Of a stretch of DNA of 64,000 nucleotides, positions 25,066 to 35,005 are shown one piece after another (the stretch's first letter is position 1; each line of letters opens with the position of its first letter). Source of the stretch: CAUTNH01 sp963543845 (GTDB lineage Bacteria > Bacillota_I > Bacilli_A > Acholeplasmatales > Acholeplasmataceae); NCBI GenBank assembly GCA_963543845.1, contig CAUUCL010000003.1, positions 1-64,000 on the forward strand. The letters run 5' to 3'. Below the pieces are notes generated by a model, which saw only the letters and a list, made by a program, of their open reading frames with translations, was not told the DNA's origin and ran no database searches. Position numbers and translations under genes: made by a program.

Positions 25066-26593
25066 ATTTAAAAATAATACAAATGAATATAAACTAATCC
25101 TAGGCTATATCGGAATATTTTTAATGCTAATTGGTGTTGTTTTAATAACACCTATTTTAATGACTCCTATAATTCATTTAATATACCATGAAAAAGAATA
25201 CATCAATATCCCCTATTTCTTAATCCCATCTTCAATCTCGCTTTCTCTTGGTGTATGTCTTTATATGAACTTTTTAAAAAATAGAGTCGGGAATTTAAAA
25301 AAACACCAAGATATTGTCCTTGTTATTTTAGTTTGGCTTATCGCTATATTTATTGGAACAATCCCTTTTTTATTTATTGGTAAATCTTTTACTAAATCTT
25401 TATTTGAGATAACAAGCGGATTTACAACAACCGGATTTGAGGCTTTCAATCTTGATGAGCTGCCTAAGATTTTTATCTTTTATCGAAGTGTTACAAACTT
25501 TTTTGGTGGTATTGGGCTTGTTTTAATTTTGGCAAGTGCAATAAATATAAAGCATGGAATGCTTTTTTACAAAGCAGAAGGCCATGATGGCCTAATGCCA
25601 AGTTTAGTTAAATCCTCAAAACTGCTTTTTTCAATTTATTCATACTTTATTTTAATTGGAACATGTCTTTATATAATTGCAGGTTTTAACTTCTTTGATG
25701 CACTAAATCATGCTATCTCATCGATTGCAACTGGAGGTTTTTCAACTTTTAATGATTCGGTGGCAAGTCAAAATCGCAGTATCCAGGTTGTATCAATTAT
25801 CCTTATGATTTTAGGATCTACTAACTTTTTAATATATGTTGCAATTTATAAAATGAAGTTTAAATCTATTATTAAAAACTCAGAAACTATTTACTCGCTT
25901 TTTTTATACTTGGCAGTTTTACCAATTGTAGTTTTAATACTTGCAATAAAGTATAAAGTAGGATTTAATAAAGCATATAATGAATATGGATTTTTATATA
26001 TCTCAGCCCAGACTACAACGGGACTATCTAATGTATCTAATCTTCTTTTTATTCCTGATTTTTTATTTATCATTTTACTTATTAGAATGATTATAGGAGG
26101 CCAGTCTGGCTCAACATCAGCAGGAATAAAGCAATACAGAATGGTTTATATTTTTAAAGGTATGAGTATTTATCTTTTAAATATGTTTAAAAACTCAAGA
26201 ACAATTTCTACTAATTATATTTATGTGATGGGAAAAAAAGTTATCTTTTCAAAAGATGAATACCGAAAACATCTATCATTTTCATTTATTTATTTACTGC
26301 TTGTAATCTTTGGCGGAATTGCGCTAATTATTGCAATGCCATATAATGCGAATAACTTTGATGGAAATTTAATAAAACAGGGAATTTTTAACTTTGCAGC
26401 TGCTCTTGGTAATGTCGGGCTTTCAATGACAGACCTTACCAAAGCAACAAATGCTGAGCTTTGGATATATATATTCGCAATGTTTTTAGGAAGACTTGAA
26501 ATTTTACCAGTATTTATTGGAGCTAAAAGATTATTTTCTGATATATTTAAAAGAAAGAAAAACAAATTTGTATACAGCGATAAGGAGATATAA
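25052..26593 (+). CDS. TrkH/KtrB-type potassium transporter membrane subunit
   Basis: 513-residue ion-conducting subunit with four repeated M1-P-M2 units. The selectivity-filter segments can be followed: TTTGFE (first), SIATGGFSTF (second), AQTTTGLSNV (third), and AALGNVGLSM (fourth). A GGQSGSTSAGIKQYR stretch after the third repeat is the typical Trk/Ktr gate region. It works with the two RCK proteins encoded just upstream. It is followed one base later by the pyruvate kinase start, a K+-dependent enzyme, which makes the coupling plausible though unproven. Confidence 0.92.
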   Translation: MERYKFKNNTNEYKLILGYIGIFLMLIGVVLITPILMTPIIHLIYHEKEYINIPYFLIPSSISLSLGVCLYMNFLKNRVGNLKKHQDIVLVILVWLIAIFIGTIPFLFIGKSFTKSLFEITSGFTTTGFEAFNLDELPKIFIFYRSVTNFFGGIGLVLILASAINIKHGMLFYKAEGHDGLMPSLVKSSKLLFSIYSYFILIGTCLYIIAGFNFFDALNHAISSIATGGFSTFNDSVASQNRSIQVVSIILMILGSTNFLIYVAIYKMKFKSIIKNSETIYSLFLYLAVLPIVVLILAIKYKVGFNKAYNEYGFLYISAQTTTGLSNVSNLLFIPDFLFIILLIRMIIGGQSGSTSAGIKQYRMVYIFKGMSIYLLNMFKNSRTISTNYIYVMGKKVIFSKDEYRKHLSFSFIYLLLVIFGGIALIIAMPYNANNFDGNLIKQGIFNFAAALGNVGLSMTDLTKATNAELWIYIFAMFLGRLEILPVFIGAKRLFSDIFKRKKNKFVYSDKEI

Positions 26594-26594
26594 A

Positions 26595-28028
26595 ATGAAT
26601 TTTAAAAGAAAAACAAAAATAATTTGCACAATCGGACCAAGAAGTGCAAAAAAGGAAGTACTTGAAAAACTAATCGAAAATGGAATGAATGTCGCAAGAC
26701 TTAATTTTTCTCACGGAACTTATGAATCTCATAAAGAAAATATTAAACTAATAAAAGAAGTATCTGAGAAAAAAAATAAATTTATCGGGATTATGCTTGA
26801 CACAAAAGGACCTGAGATTAGAACTGGTAATTTTAAAGATAATAAAGCAGAATATAAAAAAGGTCAAAAAGTTGCGATAACTTCTGAAAATTATTTAGGT
26901 GATGAGAATAAATTTCAAATAAATTGTCCTGAACTTTTTAAAGATATAAAAGTAGGAGATTATATCCTAGTAAATGACGGTAAAATTAGATTTGATGTTT
27001 TAGAAAAAAAGAGCGAGAAAGAAATTATTTGTAAAACTGTAAACAGTGGTATTTTATCAAACCAAAAAGGATGCAACGTTCCAAATAGAGCTATATCAAT
27101 TCCTTTTTTAAGTAAAAAAGATAAAGAAGATATTTTATTTGGACTTGAAAATGGGATTGATTTAATCGCAGCATCTTTTACAAGATGTGCTGATGATATT
27201 TTAAGTATTAAAAAACTAATCTCAGATAATAAGTTAAAAAATGCTAATATAATTGCTAAAATCGAAAATGAGCAAGGTGTTGAAAACTTACAAGAAATAT
27301 TAAAAGTAGCCGATGGCATAATGGTTGCAAGAGGAGATTTAGGTGTTGAGGTATCACTTCAGCTTGTACCAATTTACCAAAAGAAAATAATTAAAATGGC
27401 AAACGAGGCAGGTAAACCTGTAATTACTGCAACCCATATGCTTGAGTCAATGATTACAAACCCAAGACCAACAAGAGCTGAGGCATCAGATGTTGCAAAT
27501 GCTATTTTAGATGGATCTGATGCAATAATGCTTAGTGGTGAAACTGCAGTTGGAGAGTATCCACTTGAAGCATTAAACACAATGCATACAATTGCAAGCG
27601 CAATTGAAAATACTATTCAATATGATAAAAACTTGCAACTTTCAATTATATCAAGTGAGAAAACCATTAACGATGCAATTGGTATTGCAGTTGCTCAAAC
27701 TGCACTTACAATTGAAAATACAAGCGCAATAATTGCCTTTACTGAAACAGGTGGTACTGCTAAAAGAATTTGTAAATTTAGACCAATTGTACCCATTATC
27801 GCAATTACAAATAGCATTGATACTGCAAAGCAGTTATCATATTATAGCGGAGTTTTTCCAGCATTTAAAAACCATATTAACAATTTTGAAAAATTCGATG
27901 AAATTGCAATCGAGGTTTCAAAAGAATTTGGCTTAAAACCAGGAAGCAATATTATCATCACATCAGGTTGGGCACAAAGCCATGGTAGAACTAATACAAT
28001 GAGGATTATAGAAATACCTAAAAAATAA
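26595..28028 (+). CDS. pyk: pyruvate kinase
   Basis: 477-residue pyruvate kinase, phosphoenolpyruvate plus ADP to pyruvate plus ATP. I chose the ATG at 26595 because AAGGAGATATAAA precedes it and the protein then begins MNFKRKTKIICTIGPR like other pyruvate kinases; the open frame extends 33 codons upstream inside trkH. Visible motifs are ICTIGP, RLNFSHG, MLDTKGPEIRTG, the metal/PEP-binding IAKIENEQGVENL and MVARGDLGVE, and ATHMLESM with TRAEASDVANA. The extra C-terminal PEP-utiliser domain of Bacillus is absent. Confidence 0.96.
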   Translation: MNFKRKTKIICTIGPRSAKKEVLEKLIENGMNVARLNFSHGTYESHKENIKLIKEVSEKKNKFIGIMLDTKGPEIRTGNFKDNKAEYKKGQKVAITSENYLGDENKFQINCPELFKDIKVGDYILVNDGKIRFDVLEKKSEKEIICKTVNSGILSNQKGCNVPNRAISIPFLSKKDKEDILFGLENGIDLIAASFTRCADDILSIKKLISDNKLKNANIIAKIENEQGVENLQEILKVADGIMVARGDLGVEVSLQLVPIYQKKIIKMANEAGKPVITATHMLESMITNPRPTRAEASDVANAILDGSDAIMLSGETAVGEYPLEALNTMHTIASAIENTIQYDKNLQLSIISSEKTINDAIGIAVAQTALTIENTSAIIAFTETGGTAKRICKFRPIVPIIAITNSIDTAKQLSYYSGVFPAFKNHINNFEKFDEIAIEVSKEFGLKPGSNIIITSGWAQSHGRTNTMRIIEIPKK

Positions 28029-28031
28029 TAA

Positions 28032-29459
28032 ATGCAAGTTAAAGATAAAATAAGACAATTTATCGGAAATAAATCATTTTATAAAATGACATTTGTTTTA
28101 ATTATTCCAATAATTATTCAGCAGATAATTTTATCAATCTCAGGTTATATTGATAATCTAATGATTAATAAATTTAGTAATGCTGCATATAATGGAGTAT
28201 CTGCTTTAAATAGATTAACATTTGTCATTTTATTTTTTTCTGTTGGAATTTCTGCTGGAATATCAATTTTTCTAGCCCAGTACCTAGGCGCTAAAAAGAA
28301 AGAAAAGATTGCTGGAATAATACAGCTAGGTTTAATTATTAGTCTTATCTTTGGAATAATTGTTTCCCTTTTAATTTACTTTGTAGGTCCTTATGTTGTC
28401 AAGTTATACCTTTTAAAATCTAATCCTAGTTATGATGCTAGTTATGATGAATTAAAAGCTGTTAACTATGGAATAGAGTATAGCAAATACCTTGCATTTT
28501 GCGGAATATTCTTTGTTTCTAACTTCATGATTACAACAATTTTTAGAACTCTTAAAAAACCAAAATATGCTATGATAGCAGGTCTTATCGGGGTTTTATT
28601 TAATATATTTTTAAACTATCTTTTAATCTTTGGAAATCTCGGTTTTAGCCAAATGGGGGCAAAAGGAGCTGCGATTGCAACCTTGACTTCTAAGTTTATT
28701 GAGTTTATAACTCTTATAATATTTGCAATTATTTTTGATAAAGAAAAATATATATTCTTAATATTTAAGAAAAACTATATGAATTTATATATGTTAAAAA
28801 TGTATATTAAAAAAGCATCGTTTATCATTTTTAATGAAGTAATTTGGGCTCTTGTTATATCGTTTTATGCATTTTTAATAACTAGACAAAATCAATTATG
28901 GTACCAAGTTTATAGTTATGCTCAAAATATTTGTGATTTATTTTTTGTATTTATAAGTGGTCTTGCAACAGGTATCGCAATACTTGTTGGTGAGAATTTA
29001 GGAAATGATGATTTTGCAAAGGCTAGAGATTATTCGAAAAAACTAATTGGTCTTTCAATTATTTTATCATCTATAATGATGATTATGCTCATTTTAATAG
29101 GTCCTCTTTTTTTGCTAATTTTTACATCTAGAGTAAATAATATATTTTTAACATCATATTATCTAATAATAATTACAGCTTTTATTTTGCCATTTTACAG
29201 TTTTAATGCTTGCGTTTATTTTATTCTAAGATCTGGTGGCGATTCATTGAAGGCTTTTTTGCTTGATGAGATTCCCTCGCTTTTTATTGGAATACCGATT
29301 CTTACAATTATTTACAACTATAATTATGATTTTCACTTTTCAATTATCTTTACACTTTTAATATCTAAGATAGTAGATTTAATAAAAGTTTTTTACTCTA
29401 TTTATTTTTATAAAACTGATTCTTGGGTTAAAAATATCATAAAAGCTGATATTTTATAA
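28032..29459 (+). CDS. MATE-family multidrug/cation antiporter
   Basis: 475-residue membrane protein with about twelve spans in two homologous halves, in the MATE/DinF style. The first half has the typical SISGYIDNLMINKF and GISIFLAQYLGAKKK segments; the second has FISGLATGIAILVGENLGND, the matching repeat. Substrate (drug, sodium or metabolite export) cannot be predicted. It starts 3 bases after pyk with no visible Shine-Dalgarno, suggesting coupled translation. Confidence 0.88.
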   Translation: MQVKDKIRQFIGNKSFYKMTFVLIIPIIIQQIILSISGYIDNLMINKFSNAAYNGVSALNRLTFVILFFSVGISAGISIFLAQYLGAKKKEKIAGIIQLGLIISLIFGIIVSLLIYFVGPYVVKLYLLKSNPSYDASYDELKAVNYGIEYSKYLAFCGIFFVSNFMITTIFRTLKKPKYAMIAGLIGVLFNIFLNYLLIFGNLGFSQMGAKGAAIATLTSKFIEFITLIIFAIIFDKEKYIFLIFKKNYMNLYMLKMYIKKASFIIFNEVIWALVISFYAFLITRQNQLWYQVYSYAQNICDLFFVFISGLATGIAILVGENLGNDDFAKARDYSKKLIGLSIILSSIMMIMLILIGPLFLLIFTSRVNNIFLTSYYLIIITAFILPFYSFNACVYFILRSGGDSLKAFLLDEIPSLFIGIPILTIIYNYNYDFHFSIIFTLLISKIVDLIKVFYSIYFYKTDSWVKNIIKADIL

Positions 29460-29462
29460 ATA

Positions 29463-29471
29463 TGTTAAAAT
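29463..29471 (+). promoter_or_regulatory. extended -10 element before the amino-acid permease
   Basis: TG-T-TAAAAT with TAAAAT at 29466-29471, 9 bases before the ATG at 29481. The same 9-mer occurs at the enolase promoter. Start of transcription would be only 2-3 bases from the ATG. Confidence 0.4.
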
Positions 29472-29480
29472 AAGTAAGAT

Positions 29481-30929
29481 ATGGAAAATAAACTTACTAA
29501 AAAATATTCATTTTTTACAGCGCTTGGTCTTGTTATTGGAATTGTCATCGGATCTGGTGTTTTTTATAAAGCGCAAGAACTTTTAAATCATACAAACGGC
29601 AATTTATTTGCTGGTGTTTTGGCTTGGATTTTAGGTGGTCTTATTATGATTATCTCAAGCTACACCTTTTCAATTCTTGCGACAAGATATGAAAATTTAA
29701 ATGGTTTAATTGCTTATTCTGAAAAGTTAGTATCAAAAGAATACGGAATGATTGTAGGAAGCTACTCGGCATATTTTTTTAACCCTTCTATGACGGGTGT
29801 TCTTGCATGGGTTTCAGCACTATTTTTCCAAAATTTATTTAACCTTCAAATCTCTCAAATCGGAATTTTATTTATCTCACTTGCAATTCTGGCATTTTTT
29901 TATTTATTTAATTTATTTACCCCTAAGCTATCTGGAATTTTTCAAATATCTACAACATATATAAAAATGCTGCCTTTAATTATTGTTGGTGTTTTAGGTA
30001 TAATATATGGTCTTATAAACAATGAATTTGAATATGCCTATAAAAACGGTGAAATAGTTAAGCATTTAAATAAATCCAGAATGCTAATATCAAATTTTAA
30101 AGCTAACACTAGCCCGATTGGATTTAATGCATTTTTCAAATGTCTTGTAGCAACTGCTTTTGCTTATGAGGGTTGGAATGTTGCAACATCGATAAATAGT
30201 GAAATCAAAAATCCTAAGAAAAACTTGCCTAGGGCATTAGTTGTTGGAACATTTTTAATTATGCTAATATACATAACCTACTACATCGGTCTTGCAGGTG
30301 CTGCCGATATTAACATTTTAAGAAAAGGCGGAGTTAATTTTGCCTTCGACCAATTATTTGGAAGAGTTGCAGTTATTATGAAAGTTTTTGTTTTAATTAG
30401 CTGTCTTGGAACAACGAATGGACTTATGATGGCAAATGTAAGAGCCCTTTACTCACTTTCAGTAAGAGATTATGGACCATTTCCTAATACAATGAAAAAA
30501 GTTTATAAGAAAAACAAAATGCCTAAATTTGCAAGTATCATAAGTTTAGCTCTTGCGACAATCTGGTTTCTAGCATTTTTTATTCCGACATTTATTTATA
30601 AAAGTACAAGCGTATTTAGATTTGATATAACTGAATTGCCAATTATATTTATATATGTATTTTATATTTTAATTTACATAAATATGATGATTAAAGAAAA
30701 AGATTTAAATAAATTTAAAAGATTTGTTGTTCCTGTTTTTGCGCTTATCGCAACTTTTATAATGATTACTGCTCTTTTTTACTCTCATAAAGAAGGACTT
30801 GCTTGCTTTTTATTCTATCTTTATATTACATATTTTTTAGTATATGTAGTAGAATATTTTAATAAAAGGAAAAAATTAACATATTATAATTTGAAAGAAG
30901 GTTTAAAGATATATGATCCAAATCGTTAA
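29481..30929 (+). CDS. APC-family amino-acid permease
   Basis: 482-residue, about 12-span amino acid-polyamine-organocation transporter. The substrate-site motif GIVIGSGVF (about 19-27) in the first unwound helix is clear, and FAYEGWNVATSINSEIKNPKKNLPRAL (helix 6 and the following loop) matches the LAT/SteT-type exchangers. Substrate is not determinable. Its last 17 bases overlap the start of pta, so the two are likely coupled. Confidence 0.88.
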   Translation: MENKLTKKYSFFTALGLVIGIVIGSGVFYKAQELLNHTNGNLFAGVLAWILGGLIMIISSYTFSILATRYENLNGLIAYSEKLVSKEYGMIVGSYSAYFFNPSMTGVLAWVSALFFQNLFNLQISQIGILFISLAILAFFYLFNLFTPKLSGIFQISTTYIKMLPLIIVGVLGIIYGLINNEFEYAYKNGEIVKHLNKSRMLISNFKANTSPIGFNAFFKCLVATAFAYEGWNVATSINSEIKNPKKNLPRALVVGTFLIMLIYITYYIGLAGAADINILRKGGVNFAFDQLFGRVAVIMKVFVLISCLGTTNGLMMANVRALYSLSVRDYGPFPNTMKKVYKKNKMPKFASIISLALATIWFLAFFIPTFIYKSTSVFRFDITELPIIFIYVFYILIYINMMIKEKDLNKFKRFVVPVFALIATFIMITALFYSHKEGLACFLFYLYITYFLVYVVEYFNKRKKLTYYNLKEGLKIYDPNR

Positions 30930-31899
30930 TGAAATTAAAGATGCTTTAAAAGGAAAGAAATTTAAAATTTGCTTTCCAGAGGGAAGCGATGTAAGAGTAT
31001 TAAAGGCATGCGAGATGCTTTTAAAAGATAAAATTTTAACTCCAGTTATTCTTGGTGATGAAAATGATGTTTTAAAACTTGCTAGGGAAAATAAAATAAA
31101 TCTTGATGGTGCTGAGATTATTAGTGTTTCAACTAATTTTCCAAAATATAAAGAAATGGAAGATTTAATGTTTGAACTTAGAAAGGGTAAGGCTAGTCTT
31201 GATGAAGTAAAAGCAATGCTTACAAAATCAAATTATTTTGGAACAATGCTTGTAAAAATTAACTACTGCGATGCCCTTCTTGGAGGAGCAACCTACTCAA
31301 CTGCTGATACTGTAAGACCTGCTCTTCAAATAATTAAAACAAAACCAGGAGTTAAACTTGTATCAAGCTCATTTATAATGTTAAGGGAAGCAAAAGATGC
31401 TAGTCAAAAATTTATATTTTCAGACTGTGCTTTAAATCTTTTCCCAACAAGTGAGGAACTTGTAGAAATTACAAGGCAAAGTGTTGAAACCGCAAGAACT
31501 TTTAAAATCGATCCTAAAGTTGCGCTTTTATCATACTCAACACTAGGCTCTGGAAAAGGGGAAGCTGTTGATAAGGTAAAAAATGCTTATAACATCTTAA
31601 AAGATAGTAATGCCAATTTTTTATTTGAAGGAGAAATCCAATTTGATGCCGCTTATGTTCCAGAGGTTGCTAAAATAAAAGCAAAAGATTCTAAAGTTGC
31701 AGGATGTGCTAATGTGTTTATATTCCCTGATATTAACAGTGGAAATATCGGATATAAAATTGCTGAAAGACTTGGAGGATTTGAAGCATTAGGACCAATT
31801 CTGCAAGGATTAAATGCACCAATATGTGATCTTTCTCGTGGATGCAGCGTGTTAGATATTTATAAAATGTCATATATTACTATAATGCAAAAAAATTAA
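30913..31899 (+). CDS. pta: phosphate acetyltransferase
   Basis: 328-residue short-form Pta, acetyl-CoA plus phosphate to acetyl phosphate plus CoA, feeding ATP formation through acetate kinase (not in this window). Supporting motifs are KICFPEGSDVRVLKA at the N-terminus, GGATYSTADTVRPALQ (about 117-132), and the C-terminal FIFPDINSGNIGYKIAERLGG. It overlaps the permease gene and is followed by spoVG after 12 bases. Confidence 0.95.
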   Translation: MIQIVNEIKDALKGKKFKICFPEGSDVRVLKACEMLLKDKILTPVILGDENDVLKLARENKINLDGAEIISVSTNFPKYKEMEDLMFELRKGKASLDEVKAMLTKSNYFGTMLVKINYCDALLGGATYSTADTVRPALQIIKTKPGVKLVSSSFIMLREAKDASQKFIFSDCALNLFPTSEELVEITRQSVETARTFKIDPKVALLSYSTLGSGKGEAVDKVKNAYNILKDSNANFLFEGEIQFDAAYVPEVAKIKAKDSKVAGCANVFIFPDINSGNIGYKIAERLGGFEALGPILQGLNAPICDLSRGCSVLDIYKMSYITIMQKN

Positions 31900-31911
31900 A
31901 AGGAGAATATT

Positions 31912-32205
31912 ATGCAAATTACTAAAGTAAATATTACAATTATCAAAAACCAAGAACACCTAAAAGCAATCGCTGAGGTTATCTTTGATAATCAATTTAT
32001 TGTTAAAGATATTAAAGTTGTTGCTAAAAAAGAAGGATATTTTATTTCAATGCCAAGCAAAAAAATCGAGCATGGTGGCAAAGTTGAATACTATGATGTT
32101 GCTCACTCACTAGCTCCTGGATTTACTAAAGAGATAAATAATCATATCCTTGATGAGTATTATAAAATAATTGGCGATAAACCTAAAAAAGAAAACAAAG
32201 AATAA
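31912..32205 (+). CDS. spoVG: SpoVG family regulatory protein
   Basis: 97-residue SpoVG homologue, a small site-specific DNA/RNA-binding regulator. The family core is intact: VNITII at the start, AIAEVIFDNQFIVKDIKVV (about 20-38) and SMPSKKIEHGGKVEYYDVAH (about 45-64). Presence of SpoVG does not imply sporulation, since it is kept in many non-sporulating Bacillota and some Mollicutes relatives. Excellent AAGGAGAAT ribosome-binding site; a strong terminator follows. Confidence 0.93.
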   Translation: MQITKVNITIIKNQEHLKAIAEVIFDNQFIVKDIKVVAKKEGYFISMPSKKIEHGGKVEYYDVAHSLAPGFTKEINNHILDEYYKIIGDKPKKENKE

Positions 32206-32206
32206 T

Positions 32207-32239
32207 AAAAAAGATGTGCTATCTCGGCACATCTTTTTT
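32207..32239. terminator. bidirectional terminator between spoVG and the MFS gene
   Basis: AAAAAAGATGTGC (32207-32219) pairs perfectly with GCACATCTTTTTT (32227-32239), a 13-bp stem with a 7-base loop. It serves both convergent genes, and the MFS stop codon lies in the loop. Confidence 0.92.
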
Positions 32240-33466
32240 ATATGAGATAAGTCTAAGATAAAAAATACTACTAAGAGAAAGTATTGCTCCAAATATAAAC
32301 CAAAGAAAATAATTACTAGGATTTAAAAGTTCTCTTCCACCAATAAAGATAATTAAGACTCTATATAGAGAAATTATGGAACTTATAAAAATAATCGCAA
32401 CTGTTAAATTATTAACTCTTACACACTTTGCAACTATTTTTAAGAATATAAATATGTATATTGCCATACTAATTCCTCTTAAAAGCTGAGCTATTATAGA
32501 TACATATAAATTATTTGAAAGAGCTAAAACTACCCACCTGCTAGATAGCAAAAATACCATTAAAAAGGCGAGCTTTTTAATATTTAGCTTTTTATCATAT
32601 TTAGCTAAAATAAACATTAAAACAACCTCGACAATCACAAATGCTGCAAGTAGATAACTATAATTGCTTGCGCCAAATTTAAATCTTGTATCAAAGTAAT
32701 TAGGAACAAAAGTATCGATAGCATTCATTGTTCCATATGAAAATAAAAAGAAAAATAAAATTGCATAAAAGTTCTTATTCATAAAAAGCTCTTTTAATGT
32801 TGCCTTTTTAACATCTTTTTTTAGATCATCTAAAATTTTAACAGGTCTTATAAATACTAAAATTGTCGATGTTAAAATAAATAATATTCCGCAAATTGAA
32901 AATACATATAAATAGTTAGTATTTGTAAACCTTAATATAAAACCACTTAAAATAGCCCCTGCTACATACGCAATTGAACCATACACTCTAATTTTTACAT
33001 AATCTATTTTTGAATTATCAGAATAAACTTTTGTAAAAGAATCAAGTAGTAAATATACTGGCTGACCAGAAATAGCAATTAAAAAAAGCATTATAAAAAG
33101 AAGCGTGAAATTCATTCCAATAGTTGATAGGAAAATAATTAAAAGTCCTTCAATTAAAGAAAGAATAGTTACAAATTTTTTATTATTTTCTAAATTAGAA
33201 TGCTTTCCTATTAAAGACCAAAGGGGATTTATAAAAATAGATACAAAAGGAAGGAGCATTAAAAGATAACCTGCATATTCAATGCTTAGTCCATTTTTAG
33301 AATATATTACAGGATTTAATGTATTACTATTATTTAAACCCTTTGAAAGTCCACCTGTTAAAAATAAACTTAAAAAAGGATAAAAAAACGAATCCCCCAT
33401 ATATCTTAAAAAATAAACTATTTGGTATTTAAATGTCTCTTTTTTATTATTTACACAAGTTTGCAT
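32219..33466 (-). CDS. major facilitator superfamily transporter
   Basis: 415 residues with about 12 membrane spans. The layout (DSFTKVYSDNSKIDYVKIRVYGSIAYVAGAILSGF after the fourth span, and a long middle loop around 215-235) resembles the MFS_1-like/LacY-nucleoside-symporter group, which takes up sugars or nucleosides. Substrate is unknown. The start overlaps the ispE end by 16 bases, so it is the last gene of the rnmV-ksgA-ispE unit. Confidence 0.82.
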   Translation of the reverse strand: MQTCVNNKKETFKYQIVYFLRYMGDSFFYPFLSLFLTGGLSKGLNNSNTLNPVIYSKNGLSIEYAGYLLMLLPFVSIFINPLWSLIGKHSNLENNKKFVTILSLIEGLLIIFLSTIGMNFTLLFIMLFLIAISGQPVYLLLDSFTKVYSDNSKIDYVKIRVYGSIAYVAGAILSGFILRFTNTNYLYVFSICGILFILTSTILVFIRPVKILDDLKKDVKKATLKELFMNKNFYAILFFFLFSYGTMNAIDTFVPNYFDTRFKFGASNYSYLLAAFVIVEVVLMFILAKYDKKLNIKKLAFLMVFLLSSRWVVLALSNNLYVSIIAQLLRGISMAIYIFIFLKIVAKCVRVNNLTVAIIFISSIISLYRVLIIFIGGRELLNPSNYFLWFIFGAILSLSSIFYLRLISYKKDVPR

Positions 33467-34251
33467 AAATTTACAACTACATTATATTTTTTCATTTTAT
33501 CAATTATATTTTTTCTTTCTAATTTACTATATCCAATTAAATAAAAGCTTGCTCCACTTCCTGAAAGTTTAATCCCTTTTGATATATTAAATAAACAATT
33601 ATAGATATTTTTAATCTCATCATCTTTTAAAATAATATCTAAAAAATCATTTGTTGCATTTTTATAATATGATGAAAAATCATCAATATATAATCTATAA
33701 TCTATTTTACTTATTTTTTTATATTCTATTTTTTGAAACATATCATGCGATAATACTTTCTTTAAAGGAGTTATTATAATTACTTTTTTATTATAACTTT
33801 TATTAAGTTTTTCTAATTTCGTCCCATCATAAAAAACATAGCTTGGCTTATTATAAAGTGAAAAGACTGTATCACTTCCAAATAATTTGGCGATCTCTTC
33901 TAATTTTTTATTATCTAAATTAAGCTTAAAAAAACTATTTAGTAAATTTATAAGAAGGCTAGCATCAGAGCTTCCACCGCCTAAACCTGAGGCAATAGGT
34001 ATTTTTTTTATCAGTTTTATCTTAACAGGTTTTATCCTATACTCTTTTATAAAATATTCTAATACTTTATTTAAAATGTTATTTTCTATATTTACATTAG
34101 ATTTAACAGAAAAATTCTTACTTTTTCTAATAGTTATTTTATCGCTTAAAGAAATTGGTAAGATTATACTTTCCAATTCATGCTTATTATTATTTAATTT
34201 ATCCCCTAGATTTAATCCTAGATTTATCTTAGCAAATGCTTTAGCTTTCAT
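33451..34251 (-). CDS. ispE: 4-diphosphocytidyl-2-C-methyl-D-erythritol kinase
   Basis: 266-residue GHMP kinase of the non-mevalonate (MEP) isoprenoid pathway. It has the N-terminal KAFAKINLGL, the ATP-binding IPIASGLGGGSSDASLL (about 86-102) and the C-terminal KLSGSGASFYL. Other MEP genes are not in the window. The ksgA-ispE order is common in Bacillota. It overlaps ksgA by 11 bases and the MFS gene by 16. Confidence 0.94.
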   Translation of the reverse strand: MKAKAFAKINLGLNLGDKLNNNKHELESIILPISLSDKITIRKSKNFSVKSNVNIENNILNKVLEYFIKEYRIKPVKIKLIKKIPIASGLGGGSSDASLLINLLNSFFKLNLDNKKLEEIAKLFGSDTVFSLYNKPSYVFYDGTKLEKLNKSYNKKVIIITPLKKVLSHDMFQKIEYKKISKIDYRLYIDDFSSYYKNATNDFLDIILKDDEIKNIYNCLFNISKGIKLSGSGASFYLIGYSKLERKNIIDKMKKYNVVVNLCKLV

Positions 34252-35005
34252 TTTTTATAAAGTCATATAAATTATATATTTGCCCCTCATCAAGTTGTTC
34301 AGCTCTTAATTTTTCATTGTTATAATTTTTTATAAGATAATCTTTTATAAAATTTATTTTATCAGGATATATTTTATTTATATTATTTATGATAGTTTTT
34401 CTTTTTTGATTAAAGATATTAGATATAAATAAAATATAATCCTCAGAAAATAGAATATCTTTTTTTTCAAGGTATATAACTGAGCTATCAACTTTTGGCT
34501 TTGGCATAAAATCATTTTTACTTATGTTTACAATTCTTTTTTTAATGCAAGCATACTCAAATATTACACTTAGTTGGTTATATTCTTTATTATTTTTAAA
34601 AGCCATGAGCCTATCTATAATTTCTTTTTGAAACATTAAAATCGCTTTTTTTATATTTGATCTTAAAAAATAAAATAATATTTTACTAGTTAGATTATAT
34701 GGGGGATTAGATATTAAAATACTACTATCAGGAAAACTTCTCTCGGATTTAAAAAAATCTTCAAAGATGATTTTAAGATTTTTATTATCTTTTTCTAATT
34801 TATCTAAATGCTTTTTTAACTCTAAATCAATTTCATAGGCTGTTACAGTTTTTGCAAGTTTAACTAACTCTTTAGTTAAAAAACCCATCCCTGGTCCTAT
34901 TTCAATTACATCTAAATCATTTAATGGAGTATATGATACAATTTTATTTACCACATTTTTATTAAGTATAAAGTTTTGTCCAAATTTCTTTTTAAAGTTA
35001 AACAT
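34241..35005 (-). CDS. ksgA: 16S rRNA adenine dimethyltransferase
   Basis: 254-residue SAM-dependent enzyme that dimethylates two adjacent adenines in helix 45 of 16S rRNA. Visible: KKFGQNFILN, the SAM-binding VIEIGPGMGFLTKEL (about 34-48), and the catalytic ISNPPYNLTSKI (about 98-109). It follows rnmV with an 8-base overlap, the classical pairing of two rRNA maturation genes. Confidence 0.95.
   Translation of the reverse strand: MFNFKKKFGQNFILNKNVVNKIVSYTPLNDLDVIEIGPGMGFLTKELVKLAKTVTAYEIDLELKKHLDKLEKDNKNLKIIFEDFFKSERSFPDSSILISNPPYNLTSKILFYFLRSNIKKAILMFQKEIIDRLMAFKNNKEYNQLSVIFEYACIKKRIVNISKNDFMPKPKVDSSVIYLEKKDILFSEDYILFISNIFNQKRKTIINNINKIYPDKINFIKDYLIKNYNNEKLRAEQLDEGQIYNLYDFIKNES

Noticed and set aside
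26496..26594. Upstream extension of pyruvate kinase (33 codons)
   Set aside because: Lies inside trkH; the ATG at 26595 has an ideal ribosome-binding site and family-typical start.
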